Source: Mesorhabditis belari (lineage: Eukaryota; Nematoda; Chromadorea; Rhabditida; Rhabditidae). Taken from it: 64,000 nt of DNA. The first letter of the stretch is position 1. Every line of letters begins with the position of its first letter. This document shows, in pieces, positions 23,953 through 35,900 of this stretch. Position numbers and translations under genes: made by a program. The stretch lies in contig CAUEEP010000921.1 of the NCBI GenBank assembly GCA_958450365.1, forward strand, positions 434,001 through 498,000. Reading direction: 5' to 3'. The notes beneath the pieces are model-generated. The model made no database searches. It saw nothing but the letters and a program-made list of their open reading frames with translations, and had not been told where the DNA came from.

Positions 23953-23963
23953 CCCTTTTCAGC
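23953..23963 (+). promoter_or_regulatory. Candidate trans-splice acceptor upstream of the carboxypeptidase ATG
   Basis: ACCCTTTTCAG ends at 23962, 27 nt before the start codon at 23990, with no good upstream donor nearby. A pyrimidine-rich AG just 5' of an ATG is where nematode mRNAs usually receive a spliced leader. Confidence 0.4.
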
Positions 23964-23989
23964 TAACCAACAGTCGGCTCAATGTTGAG

Positions 23990-26900
23990 ATGAGAGAACA
24001 ACATCCACCATTTCGGATAGCAGAACTATTGTGCTTATTCCTTGTAGTTCCTGTGATATTTTGGTTAGTTGAAAAAGTGACTTCAATAAGTTATTATATT
24101 TTTCAGTCAACCCTCCCAGCATGAAATTTATCGACTCTACCGGGCGGTTGCGCCAAACGCGCCCGCTTTGAGAGCTCTATTGGATCTGCAAGTGAACGAT
24201 CATCTATTCAATGTAAGAAATGTTCAGATGTACTTGTTCTAGTAAACAAAGTGTAGTACTTGTACAGTGCTTTCATAGTACCGTATGCCAGATTACAGTA
24301 CAACTTTCGCAAAAATCGTTAGGCCGACCAGGTTCATCATTCGCAAGATTTTGAACGCAACTCGGGTTCACCTATATAACTTACAAGCTCGCTAGGCGCA
24401 AGTCGAGTTCACCTATATAACTTGCAAGTTCGCTAGGTGCAAGTCTGGATCACCAACACAACTTGCAAGCTCGCTAGGCGCAACGACTTGGCTCAGCAAC
24501 AAAATTTCGCGCAATTCAACTTGCGAAATTTCGCAAGATCATTCGACTTTCGCAAGTCACTCAATAAGGTCACTTGCGATATTTAAAAACGCTGAGAATG
24601 GCGTTAAAAAGTAGTGTTTAAAAACGGACTTCAAATTCGTGATCAGCACATCTGCTGATCACGAATTTGAAGTCCATTTACAGCACATTTACCCTATATA
24701 CACAAAAATTCCCGAAGACATATGATTGTCATTTTCTTTTTCGAAAAATCATGAAGGCGTACCACATAATTTTTTTTTTTGAAATGGAATGAACATTTTT
24801 AGGATTTGCTCGCCTAGGGTAATATAGGTGCATTTTAGAGTTTCTATATGAAGTCGCAAGTTGCAAATCGCAAGTCACAAGTCGTAACTTGCAGATGCCT
24901 AATCGCAGATCGCAAGTTACAAGTCGCAACTCGTAAGTCATAAGTCGTAACTTGCAAATCCAAAGTCGCAACTCGCAAGTCACGAGTTGGTGATGGTAAA
25001 CCCGGACGCAGCTCTAAATGTAAAAAGCTAGTCAAAAAGTTCTCTGGTGTTAAAGCTCTGGTACTCATGGGTTTTACCCACCGCACATTTAAGCACTTGA
25101 CTAAACAAAAGCTAAAACTATGCCTTTCTTTGTTTAGCTTAGCCTTTATCTACTATAATTTCATTTAGAAGCATAATTTAAAAATAGTTTTCCAATAAAA
25201 TAAATCTACTTGCACAAAAGTTGATATCTTTTTATGATGGAAAGATTGGCGATGGCTATAAGCCATAATACAAGCCGCAAATCTTAGCACCGCTATCTGA
25301 AGCCCCTACTGAACCGATTTACATAATTTTTTCTTTATTAGATAGGCAATTTTATGATTAATTATGCATCTTAGCCTTTAACTTTAAAAAAAAACTTTCT
25401 GCACACACGGGGACCGAACCCCGATTGTGTGCGTTAGAGACGGTCGCGCTATCCACTGCGCCATAGATGCATGAGGACCGAGATCGAAAATTTATGTTTT
25501 ATCAGGAATTTCTCTTTTCGGCTAAAAATAACTGAATTTTTCGAATCCGGCATTAATTTTTCGAAATTCACGTGTTTTTCAAGTTAAAAAGTTCCTGTTT
25601 AAAGAAAAATGTTCGAAATTTTTGAGAAATAATGACTTTATAGTATTTTCGTAAGTACGGTAGTATCAAAAACACGATTAGCTTTTTTAAAAAAGAGTAT
25701 TTAGGTTGACTTTTGGAAAGAGCCAAGACATCCGGGCGACATCGCTGACATTATGATCCCGGACTCGATTCGACACATTGTTGAGAGGCATTTTGATGAG
25801 AATCGAATCTTGTACAATATCACTGTACCTGATGTTGAAAAGTGAGTGATACGGTTCAATATTTAAAGCACTTTTCATTCATCAGATCACTTACCGTAAA
25901 TACTGTAATAGGAGTCTCGGAGTTTGGGAACTTTTCTATTTTACTCTAGAACTCGACTTTCAATTATCAGATCGACTTAGGGTTGGTTTTAAAATGATCC
26001 TTATGTAATTTGGTTAGAGAAAACCACAATTTACTTAGTACACTCTAGTGTAAGAACATAGAGAAAATTTGAGTCAAAGTTGAACTACCTACCCGAAAAA
26101 GTCAATCAATTTAGATGGTCTAGAACTCGAGGTATAGAAATTGAATCGACTTGTAATTGTTTTTAAAAGAGTCTTCATTAAATTTGGTTGTAGAAAAGTA
26201 GAATTTGTTTTGTATACTCAGGTATAAAAACATAGAGAAAATTAGTGTCAAAGTTGACCTTCCAAATAGGAGTCTCGGAGTTTGGGGACTTTTCTATTTC
26301 ACTCTATAACTCGGCTTTCAATTATCAGATCGACTTAGGGTTGGTTTTAAAATGATCCTTATGAAATTTGGTTATAGAAAAGTACAATTTATTTGGTGTA
26401 CCCAGGTATAAAAACATAGAGAAAATTTGAATCAAAGTTTTTTTGATATAAACTTCTAAAAATTTGAGGTTAATTCTCCATAACGAAGGCAAGAAACGCT
26501 CAAATTTGGGCTTCGACAAGCGACTAAACGACGATCCGATTCTCGACAGTGAACGTGAGAATTGAAAGAAGATTATTGATTCTAAAGAGATTTAAAGAAA
26601 GCGAATTCAGTATTCAGTTATTTTTTGAAAAGTTCTATCTGTTTAGCTGATGACGATTGGTCTCAAGTGGGCCAACTGAAGAAAGCTCGATATCCATTTG
26701 GTGACTATGCACCGTACGCTGATATGATGAAATATATGAGGTAATTGAATGGGAAAAGATTTCAAAGAGATTCCAAAAAGGTTCCAAAAAAGGTTCCAAT
26801 AAAGCTTACTTATTTAGAACCATCGAATTCTACTATCCGAGTTTCACGAAGATTGTCAGAATCGGCACTTCGCATGAGGGATTACCGATCGAAGGACTTA

Positions 26901-29900
26901 AGGTGATCCCATTCAAACTCTTCACCTTCTCATTTCTCTTCAGATCGGTTTCCCCTTGGACAACAAAGAAAAACGAGCGATTTGGATTGACGGAAACATT
27001 CATGCTCGAGAGTGGGCGAGTAGTCACACCGCGCTCTACATTATAAATCAGGTTTATCTTTAAATTTATTTGATAAGCGCGCTGCCGCTTTTCCCAATAA
27101 CAGTCTAGCTTTGAGCTCAAATATCTTGGTGTTCGGCTGTTCAATTTACATCTTCTTGGGATCATTAGATGCACCAAGTCATTCTCTATCGATTGGTATA
27201 AAAATTATTGAAATTGAATGTTCCAACGCCAAGAAATTTGAGCTCAAAGTTAGATTGCCAATGGCAAAGGGGGCGGGGCCTAGCGGGTCTTCCTGGCCCC
27301 GCCCCTTTTGTCAATCTAGTCCTTCTCTATCGATCGCTACAAAAACTATCGAAATTGAACAGCCCAACACCAAGAAATTTAAGCTCAAAGTTAGCCAATG
27401 GGAAAAGTGGCGGGGCGACCTTTTATACCCCGCCCCCTTTGCCATTGGCAATCTTTGAGGTCAAATATCTTGGTGTTGGACTGTCCAATTTATATATTTT
27501 GATATCATTAGATGCACCAAGTCATTCTCTATCGATTGGTATAAAAACTATTTCAATTGGACAGCTCAACACCAAGAAAGTTGAGTCTAAAGTTGGATTG
27601 CCAAAGGGGCGACCTTTTATACGCGCCCCGCCCCTTTTGCCATTACCAAAGGGGCGGTTTATCTTTGTTTGCTTTACCAACAACGGACAAGCTTGACCAA
27701 CAGACAAGACTAACAGAATTGTTGGTCTGATTTGGCAGACAGGAAAGACAATAGATCAACAGATCAAAAATCTCTGTGTGCTGATATGTTAAAAGACTAA
27801 TTTCAGCTTGTTTCCGGCTATCGAAAGGACGATAACATCACTTTTTATGTGAACAACTTGAATTTCTATATCGTTCCCTGTTTAAACCCGGACGGCTATG
27901 AGTACACGAGGAGTAGTCCGACACCGTTGGTAAGTGGTTCTTAAAAGCCCGATGTTTTCATTTTCGAGAAATTTGAGATCAAAAAACGAACAAACACATA
28001 GTTTACTCTTTATTACTAGTATCAAGATTGTTCCAAACGCAAGCCCAGCCCTTGTTCGATACAAAGTCCCAGGCTTGGCTTGGCTTGGCTTGGCTTGGCT
28101 TGGCTTGGCTTGGCTTGGCTTGGCTTTAGTTTTGGCCTAAGAGACGAGACGGGCTTCTAGCTGCGGTCTTAGAGACAATTCTCTAGCTGCGGCCTTAGAG
28201 ACGGGCCTCTAGCGGCGGTCTTAGATACGGGCCTCTAGCTGCGGCCTTAAAGATGGGCCTCTAGCTGCGGTCTTAGAGACGAGCGAGTTAATAACTGACC
28301 GATCACTAAACGATCTGCGAGCTGAAAAGTCCTCATTGATTTGGAGATCGAGTTTCAACACTTATAAAGATATTCAGTTGAACTTTTGAAGATAAACATT
28401 TAAAGCAGTACAATTATAATCTATTACATCTTGGAAAAATGATCTTGTTTTTAGGTAAGACTCTGGCGTAAGAATCGCTCGCCTGAGGTGTGCTCAGCGT
28501 CTTTATGGGGCGGGGAAAAGTGTTGTCGGGGTGTTGATTTGAATCGAAATTTCGATCATCATTGGGCAGGTTTGGGAATTGATAAGATTTTCTGATACTT
28601 ATTGGTTATCTCTCCCCTCCCCACCAAAAAAAGAAACCCAGCATTCAGCGGATTGAAATTCTCCCCACTCATCTCCATTGGTGGCAATGCTACGCTAGTG
28701 CATTTAATAGGTTGATGCATAAGTCTTTTCGTTTTTTTCGTACTTCTGTTAAAAAGTAACAAATTCACCAATTAATCTATAGTTTGCTCTATAAAAAAAA
28801 GTGTTTTTTTGTTCAATTTGCATCTTTTTAAATGAATTTCGGTTCACTTTCAAGCAAATTCGAGAGTGAAAAACGCCTTTTTCGTAAAAATCTATAAAAA
28901 AACTCTACGGAAAAATTGGCTGAATGAATTTCTCTGAAATTTTGGCGAAATATCAAACGTTTTTTTTCTCTATCTTTTATCTATTGACACGAAGATAGGT
29001 TTTCTTTAGCTAAGGTGTCTAAACCGCATCATCGAGTTAGCCCTTTTTGACTACCCGACTTCATACTCTCAAGAAAATCCAGGCATTAAATATTTTTAAA
29101 CCCGTTTTAATGTTATTTTGCAGAAAAATAATTGCTTTTTCTAATGAAATCAACCGTAGTTTAATTCGTGCATTTGTTGGCTTGAAACGGCAGACGAAAA
29201 GGAACAAAAACACTTATGCATCAACCTAATAAATGCTAATTTGATTCCTATTTTCGTATTGCCTGCTTAGATCGTTTTAAAAAATATAGAACATATAAAA
29301 ATTGATTTGATTTTAAGAAAAAGCTATTTTTTTAGCTATTTTTAAAATTTTTAAGCTTTTTATTGCTACAGGGTGACTAGAAATAAACCGGATAAATCTT
29401 TTTGATTCGATCTTGCATAGGGACTAAATAAAAATACTTCTTACTAAATAAAAATACTATTGCTGCCAAAAAAGTAAATTTTTATGTTAAAGATTGTATT
29501 AAAATAAATTTTTTTATTTATTTGCATATAAGATTCAGCTTTTTGGAGAGGGGCTCCCATCTCATAGATGCAGAGTGACCAGAAATAAATCGGAGAAATC
29601 CTTTTGATTCGATCTTGCAAAGGGACTAAATAAAAATACTTCTTAAAATCGTTAATACACTCTAACTCAAATCGAAAAGATTTTCTGTCGTTTCTGGGTT
29701 CCTAGATCGTTTCTGTAAGTTCTAGGAGCTCTTAAAATTCTTCAAATTTGATTCTACAGTTGCATGTTGAGAACAGCGAGTGGAAAAAGAGCAACGGCCA
29801 GCAGAGGGTTTAGCCGAGCCTGCTTCTTTCAACTCCTAGAATTTACAGAAACGACCTAGGAAGAAATTCTTTTCGATTGGAGTTAGAGTGTACTAACGAT

Positions 29901-32900
29901 TTTAAGAAGTATTTTTATTTAGTCCCACTGCGTGTGAAGATCAGTCAAAAAGATTTATCCAGGCTATTTCTGGTCGCCCTGTATCTATGAGATGGGAGCC
30001 GCACTCCAAAAATCTGAATCTTATATGCAAATAAATAAAAAAATTTATTTTAATACAATCTTTAACATAAAAATTTACTTTTTTGGCAGCAACAAAGGCC
30101 TGAAGGTGTTTTGGGAACGCGTCCACGGTAGCGAGAAGGTACACTACTGGACAATGAAATATGATATTTGAAAAACGATCGTCACTTTTGTGCGCCTGTA
30201 ACTCCCTTGTCTTTACCGTATTTCTAAATATTAATATTACGATTGTGTAGCCCTTGAAAAGAGCTTTCAGAAAATGTATAACACTAATAGTTTAAACTCA
30301 AAGACAAGGGAGTTACAGACGCGCGAAAGTGACGATCTTTTTTCAAATATCATATTTCATTGTCCAGTAGTGTAGGTCGTTCTATTAGAGTTCGCTTTAA
30401 TGCAGCATTTACGAAAACTTGAATTGCTTGAATTGCTTACGATAACTTCATCGTTTCTCTATATTTTCTTTGTTGAGTCTCATGGCTGCCGCTGAAAATG
30501 TGATATTTCATTGTCCAGGGACTGTAGATAAATACAAATAGATAAATGCAAATTTCTAAGAAGGGAGATAACCAATCATAACCAATTTTCTATTTCTAAA
30601 CCTGTATCTTTATCAATTCAATTGTTACCATTTTTCAGAGACTGGCTCCAGCTATGAACCCTGCTCGAATCTATTTCACGGTGACTACGTTTTCAGTGAG
30701 CCCGAAGCTGCGTAAGTTGCCGTAATTCTTTCAAATATCCCCCATTTCTCTTCCATTCTGTTTTATTATATTAGAAGATCTTAATCCAGTGGTTGTCATC
30801 CGAAATAATGGGAAGAAAATCAGAACTAGTTTTCATTAAGGTTTAGCAAAAGAAAGCAAAAGCAAAAGCAAAGTTTTTGCAATCGGATCTGAACCAGGGT
30901 TACGAAAAGTAAAAGTGAGATTAATAGCGTGGAGATCTACAGTACTGGACAATGAAATATCATCTTTGAAAAACGATGATATTTCATTGTCCAGTACTGT
31001 ACCTCCACACCAATCGGCCACGTTTGAAAGGAAGGAAAGAGCTGTACATATATCCCCGGGATGCGATTTCCCAAACTTTGCAAGCGTTTTTCTTGTGAAC
31101 CATTGAGAATGGGGAAAAAAAAATCAATAAAGCATCGTGTTTCCCATGCTCGATAGGCGTTTACATCTCAGCGGCGTAGTGAAATTGGAACATTCCCTTG
31201 TTCGGACCAGTTCCAACCATTCCCTTGTTCGAGCCAGTTCCAACCATTCCCTTGTTCGGACCAGTTCTAACCATTCCCTTGTTCGAGCCAGTTCCAACCA
31301 TTCCCTTGTTCGAGCCAGTTCCAACCATTCCCTTTTTAGCACTCAACCTTGATTTAGCTTTTTTAACTCCTACTTTTAGATCAGTGCGTAAATTCTTGGA
31401 AACAGAGGAGATGTGGGGGAAAACGGACGCTTTTCTCACCCTTCACACCTACGCTCAACTGTGGATTTATCCATTCAGTCATCAAGAAACGACTTATCCA
31501 AGGGATATCGATGATTTGGTAGTAAAATCTCACATAAACTTTATTCTTTTCAGTGCAGTTTATGCTCATTACTTTAAAAATAAACTTTTTTTTGCGCTAA
31601 CTTTCATTTTTCTTTCGAGCATTGATAAAATAAAGAATTTTCAGTGAGTCAAAAAAAGGTTTAAGCTCAAATTTCATGCTGAAGAAGCAGAATTGAAGAA
31701 TTGAAGAAGATTTTAGATTCTAATCAATGAAAATTTTAGAGAAGAACCGCTCGGAAAGCAGTGTCTCGTTTGGAAAACGTTTATGGAACCGTTTACCGGA
31801 TGGGCACTGGAGCTGATACATTGGGTGACTATAAAAATCTTTCATTCTTCTAATTTAAAAGCTTTCTTACAATATAAAACAACTTTAATATCTATATTTT
31901 CAGCGCCAGCTTCCGGTGGATCGGATGATTGGGCCAAGTCGAAGATGCGCGTGAAATACGTGTACTTGATCGAGTTACGCCCCGAGGAACATTGTGAGTT
32001 TTAAAGTGAATTAGAAATCACTTATTTGCACAGTACTTATTGTATATTTCTTTTACAGTATCCCATGGCTTCATTTTGCACAAAAAGGAGCTGATCCCGA
32101 CCGGAATCGAGACGTTGGAGGGACTGAAAGAGGTTGGGGAAACTTTTAGCTCTACTACCGGGCCTTCGACCAGGAAACTCTTTGGTTAATGCACTAAAAC
32201 TGCTTTCAAATCCTACTTAACATAAGCCGTTTATATAAACCGGTTATATAAAAATATAAACCTTCAAAGTTCTTCAAAGTTTGCAAAACAGCTACTTAAA
32301 GCCTTGGCGCCTGCCACGTTAGCTTAGTGGATAGTGTGCTAGCGCCTGACGCCCATCCGTGGTTCGAATCCTCTAGCTAGCAAGATGTTTTTGAAATCTA
32401 ACTTAAAAGAGTTCCCTAGTAAGACCAACTTCAGAGCAAGGCTCAGATCAGCTCAGATCAGATCATAGGCCAGGTCTAGGCCTCTCTTTTGGAGTTGTTA
32501 GATCTAAGCCTAACTTTTGGAGTTGTTAGATCTAGGCCTGCCTTTTGGAGGGAGACGTTTTGTGAGCAAGAGTAGGACCTGGCTTCTGACTTAACCTGGA
32601 AAAATGACTTTTAGAGCAACCCTGTTCACCAGCAAGATTTTTTTTGTCATCTCTAGGGTCAATTAACGATTTCAGGTCTTCGAATCAGTCCTCGCCGTCA
32701 ACAACATCAAACGCGATCCGTATGCGAAGATCTCGGACGCGATGAAGAGGAAACAAGAAAGTGAGGAAAATCGATGATAGAAAATAGTTATACTGTAGAA
32801 TCTCTATATAACGATAGCCAAATGGGCCGGCTGTTACTATCGTTATATCAAAGTTTTGCTATATAAAGCTAAATAAAACTGGCTTTTCTTCACCAAATCG

Positions 32901-35900
32901 TAATAGAGGGTTATTAGAACAATTCTATTAACGATAACAACTACACGATGATAAAACGATAACATAATAATGAAAACACGGCCGGCTTACTGTAGCTTTG
33001 TGGCTGGGTTACTGTAGCTTGGTGGCCGGCTTAGGTTTAGGCTTACTGTAGGATTGAGAGTAGGGTTGAGCTTAAGACTAGGTTTCTAGCTTCCTTCCTA
33101 GCTCATTGGCGGCTTACTGTAGCTTCCTGGGCTACTGTAGCTTCCTGGGCTACTGTAGCTTCCTGGGCTACTGTAGCCCTGGGCTACTGTGCTTCCTGGG
33201 CTACTGTAGCTTCCTGGGCTACTGTAGCTTCCTGGGCTACTGTAGCTTCCTGGGCTACTGTAGCTTCCTGGGCTACTGTAGCTTCCTGGGCTACTGTAGC
33301 TTCCTGGGCTACTGTAGCTTCCTGGGCTACTGTAGTTTTGTGGGCGGCTCAGGCTTACTGTAGGATTGGGAGTAGGGTTGAGCTTAGGACTAAGTTCCTA
33401 GCTTACTTCCTAGCTCGGTGGCAGCTTACTGTAGCTTTGTGGCTGGGTTAGTGTAACTTGGTGATCGGCTTAGACTTAGGCTTAGGCTTACTGTAGCTCG
33501 GTTGGCTAACTGAATCACAATAAGCGTTTTTTACAATCCTTTATCTATTATTATCCAAATTAAAATACATTTAGCTTCTTAATTCATCAACTTTTATCTT
33601 TGAAATTCAAATTTCAGTGCGAAGACGCTTGATTCAGAAGGGAACCTTTTACACAACGCCTAGAACACGCTTTTTGCTTGACGTCACTCAGATAACGGAA
33701 GCACCAACTACAAGGTACTGTAGCTATAGATAATTAGATAACTATTATCCTTTTATATAGCTTTTAATCTTAAAACTTTACGAATTTAGAAGTACAACAA
33801 GTTCCACCACAACAATTCTGCCGTCCACCTCAGCAAAGACAGTTATCGAGGTTTTAAATGTAAATTTTTGTGAATATTGTCGAGATTTAGATTTATATAT
33901 GTCGTAGCCGATGAAGGATTTCATCTGAAGAAGTCTCAGACTTCTTCGGCTAGCCGATGAAGTCTCAAAAATGAAATCTTGAGTTATCTATTGACTCAAG
34001 TCAATACCACAAACTCAAGCTCTCTAAAAGGCGCTTAAAAGCTAAAAAGGCATTCGAAAGAGTGCGCATTTTATAACCATAGGCTATAACCCTTTTCGTC
34101 AAGGCCCTCCCCCCTAAGGACCCTTTTCGTCATTCGTCAAAGGCACGGATTTAATCGATCTTCAATCCGTTTCATGGAGAATTCAAGTTTTTGATGGTCT
34201 ACCAGGATCATTTCACAAAGTTCGTCTTTTTTTCGGCATTGCAGTTAGGCATTGCAAAGCCGAAAACGACGAATTTGAAGTTTGTCGGCCATCTAAAACT
34301 GGAAATATCCTCGGGAACGTTTGAAGCCCCAAAAATTCTTTAGTCCGACAACGGAAAGGAGTTCGCCAACAGATTAGTAAGGGGAGGGGAAGGCCTTGGC
34401 GAAAAGGGTTATAGTATGATAAAATGCGCACTCTTTAGAATGCGTTTTTAGCTTTTAAGCGCCTTTTAGAGAGCTTGAGTTTGTGGTATAGACTTGAGTC
34501 AATACATAACTCAAGATTTCATTTTTGAGACTTCATCGGCTAGCCGAAGAAGTCTCAGGCTTCTTTGGCTGAAATCCTTCATTGGCTACGACATATATAA
34601 AATTTTAGATCTTATACTGTAAAATTATTGATTATTGTACTTTAGGGTGTTTCGGAGAACCTTGAGAAAAAGAGTTTCTTCCGACCGACTATTCCAACAG
34701 CGCCGCCGACTTTCAGCGGCTCTTCCTCGACAATGGCTACAGTACCCCTCACTACGGTAGTTAAATATTTAACAATAGAATGTCTCCAAGTTAATACTTA
34801 ACAATAGATCTTCTTCAATAGATCAACAACAATATCTTCAAGCTTTAACAGAATTAGAAAATGTGCTTTCTGGTAACTGGTTCTTAGTGAGGGATGCTTG
34901 TAGCTTTGGATTTGTTTTAAAAACTAAAGACAAACTACAGTAATACCTTTGAAAAGCTACAGTATAGCTCTATTTAGCCAATCTATTTAGCTAATCTATT
35001 TCTAATTCTATTCCAGTCTTCATCAAATTCAACCAAGCACATTGGTGAAGCTCGAGCGAAACAAAAGGAAACGCAACTGAAATTGGATCAAGATGCAAGA
35101 AGGAAAGAGGTAAAAAGGTTAAGAAAAAGGTTAAGAAATGTATTTCTAAAAAGCTTCAGTTATAATATAGATTAAATAAGTTAAAGCATAAATTTAAATT
35201 TGACCATTTCCTTTTCAGGTAGAAGAAACTCGACGTCGAGTCAAAGAAGCGCAAGAAAGACGTCGAGAAGAAGCTAGAGAAAAGAAGAGAAAAGTGGAAG
35301 AAGAAAGAAGAAAAGCTGAAGAAATAAGGAAAGAAAATGAGAGAAAAGCGGTTGAAGAACGGAGAAAAGAGGAGAGGAGAAGAGAGGAGATCCTGAGAAG
35401 ACAACAGGAACAGTGGAGACGGTTGGGCATTTGATACAAGTTCCTCTTTACTCTTCCTTACCTCTTACTACTCTTCCTTACCTCTTTCTACTCTTCCTTA
35501 CCTCTTTCTACTCTTCCTTACCACCTTCTACTCTTACTTACCACCTTGCTACTCTTCCTTACCTCTTTCTAGGCAATAGAGCCAGTAGGCAATAGAGCCA
35601 GTAGGCAATAGAGCCAGTAGGCAATAGAGCCAGTAGGCAATAGAGCAACGTCCGGAAAACGTTCGGACTGTAGGCTCCATCCAGCTCTTCAATCTCAACT
35701 CTATCCAGCTCTTCAAACTTGTCTTTAGTCTTTTTGGCGGTGTGAGGCTTAGCGTTGTCTCGTTGAAATAGAGCTCGCTTTCGTCTGACCAATCTTGGGT
35801 ACTTTTCCACCAGCTTGTCATCTAGAATACAAAGATAAAGATCGGTACAACAATATGCGAAAAACCAGCAAAAAAAATGCATAGAATTTTTCGGCAGCTG

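Noticed and set aside
23345..24124. 259-residue plus-strand frame ending near the carboxypeptidase start
   Set aside because: Mostly the CTGT microsatellite; it reads the carboxypeptidase signal exon in another frame and across its intron.
25403..25478. Functional tRNA gene
   Set aside because: Good A- and B-boxes and T-arm, but the anticodon stem cannot pair and the acceptor stem has mismatches.
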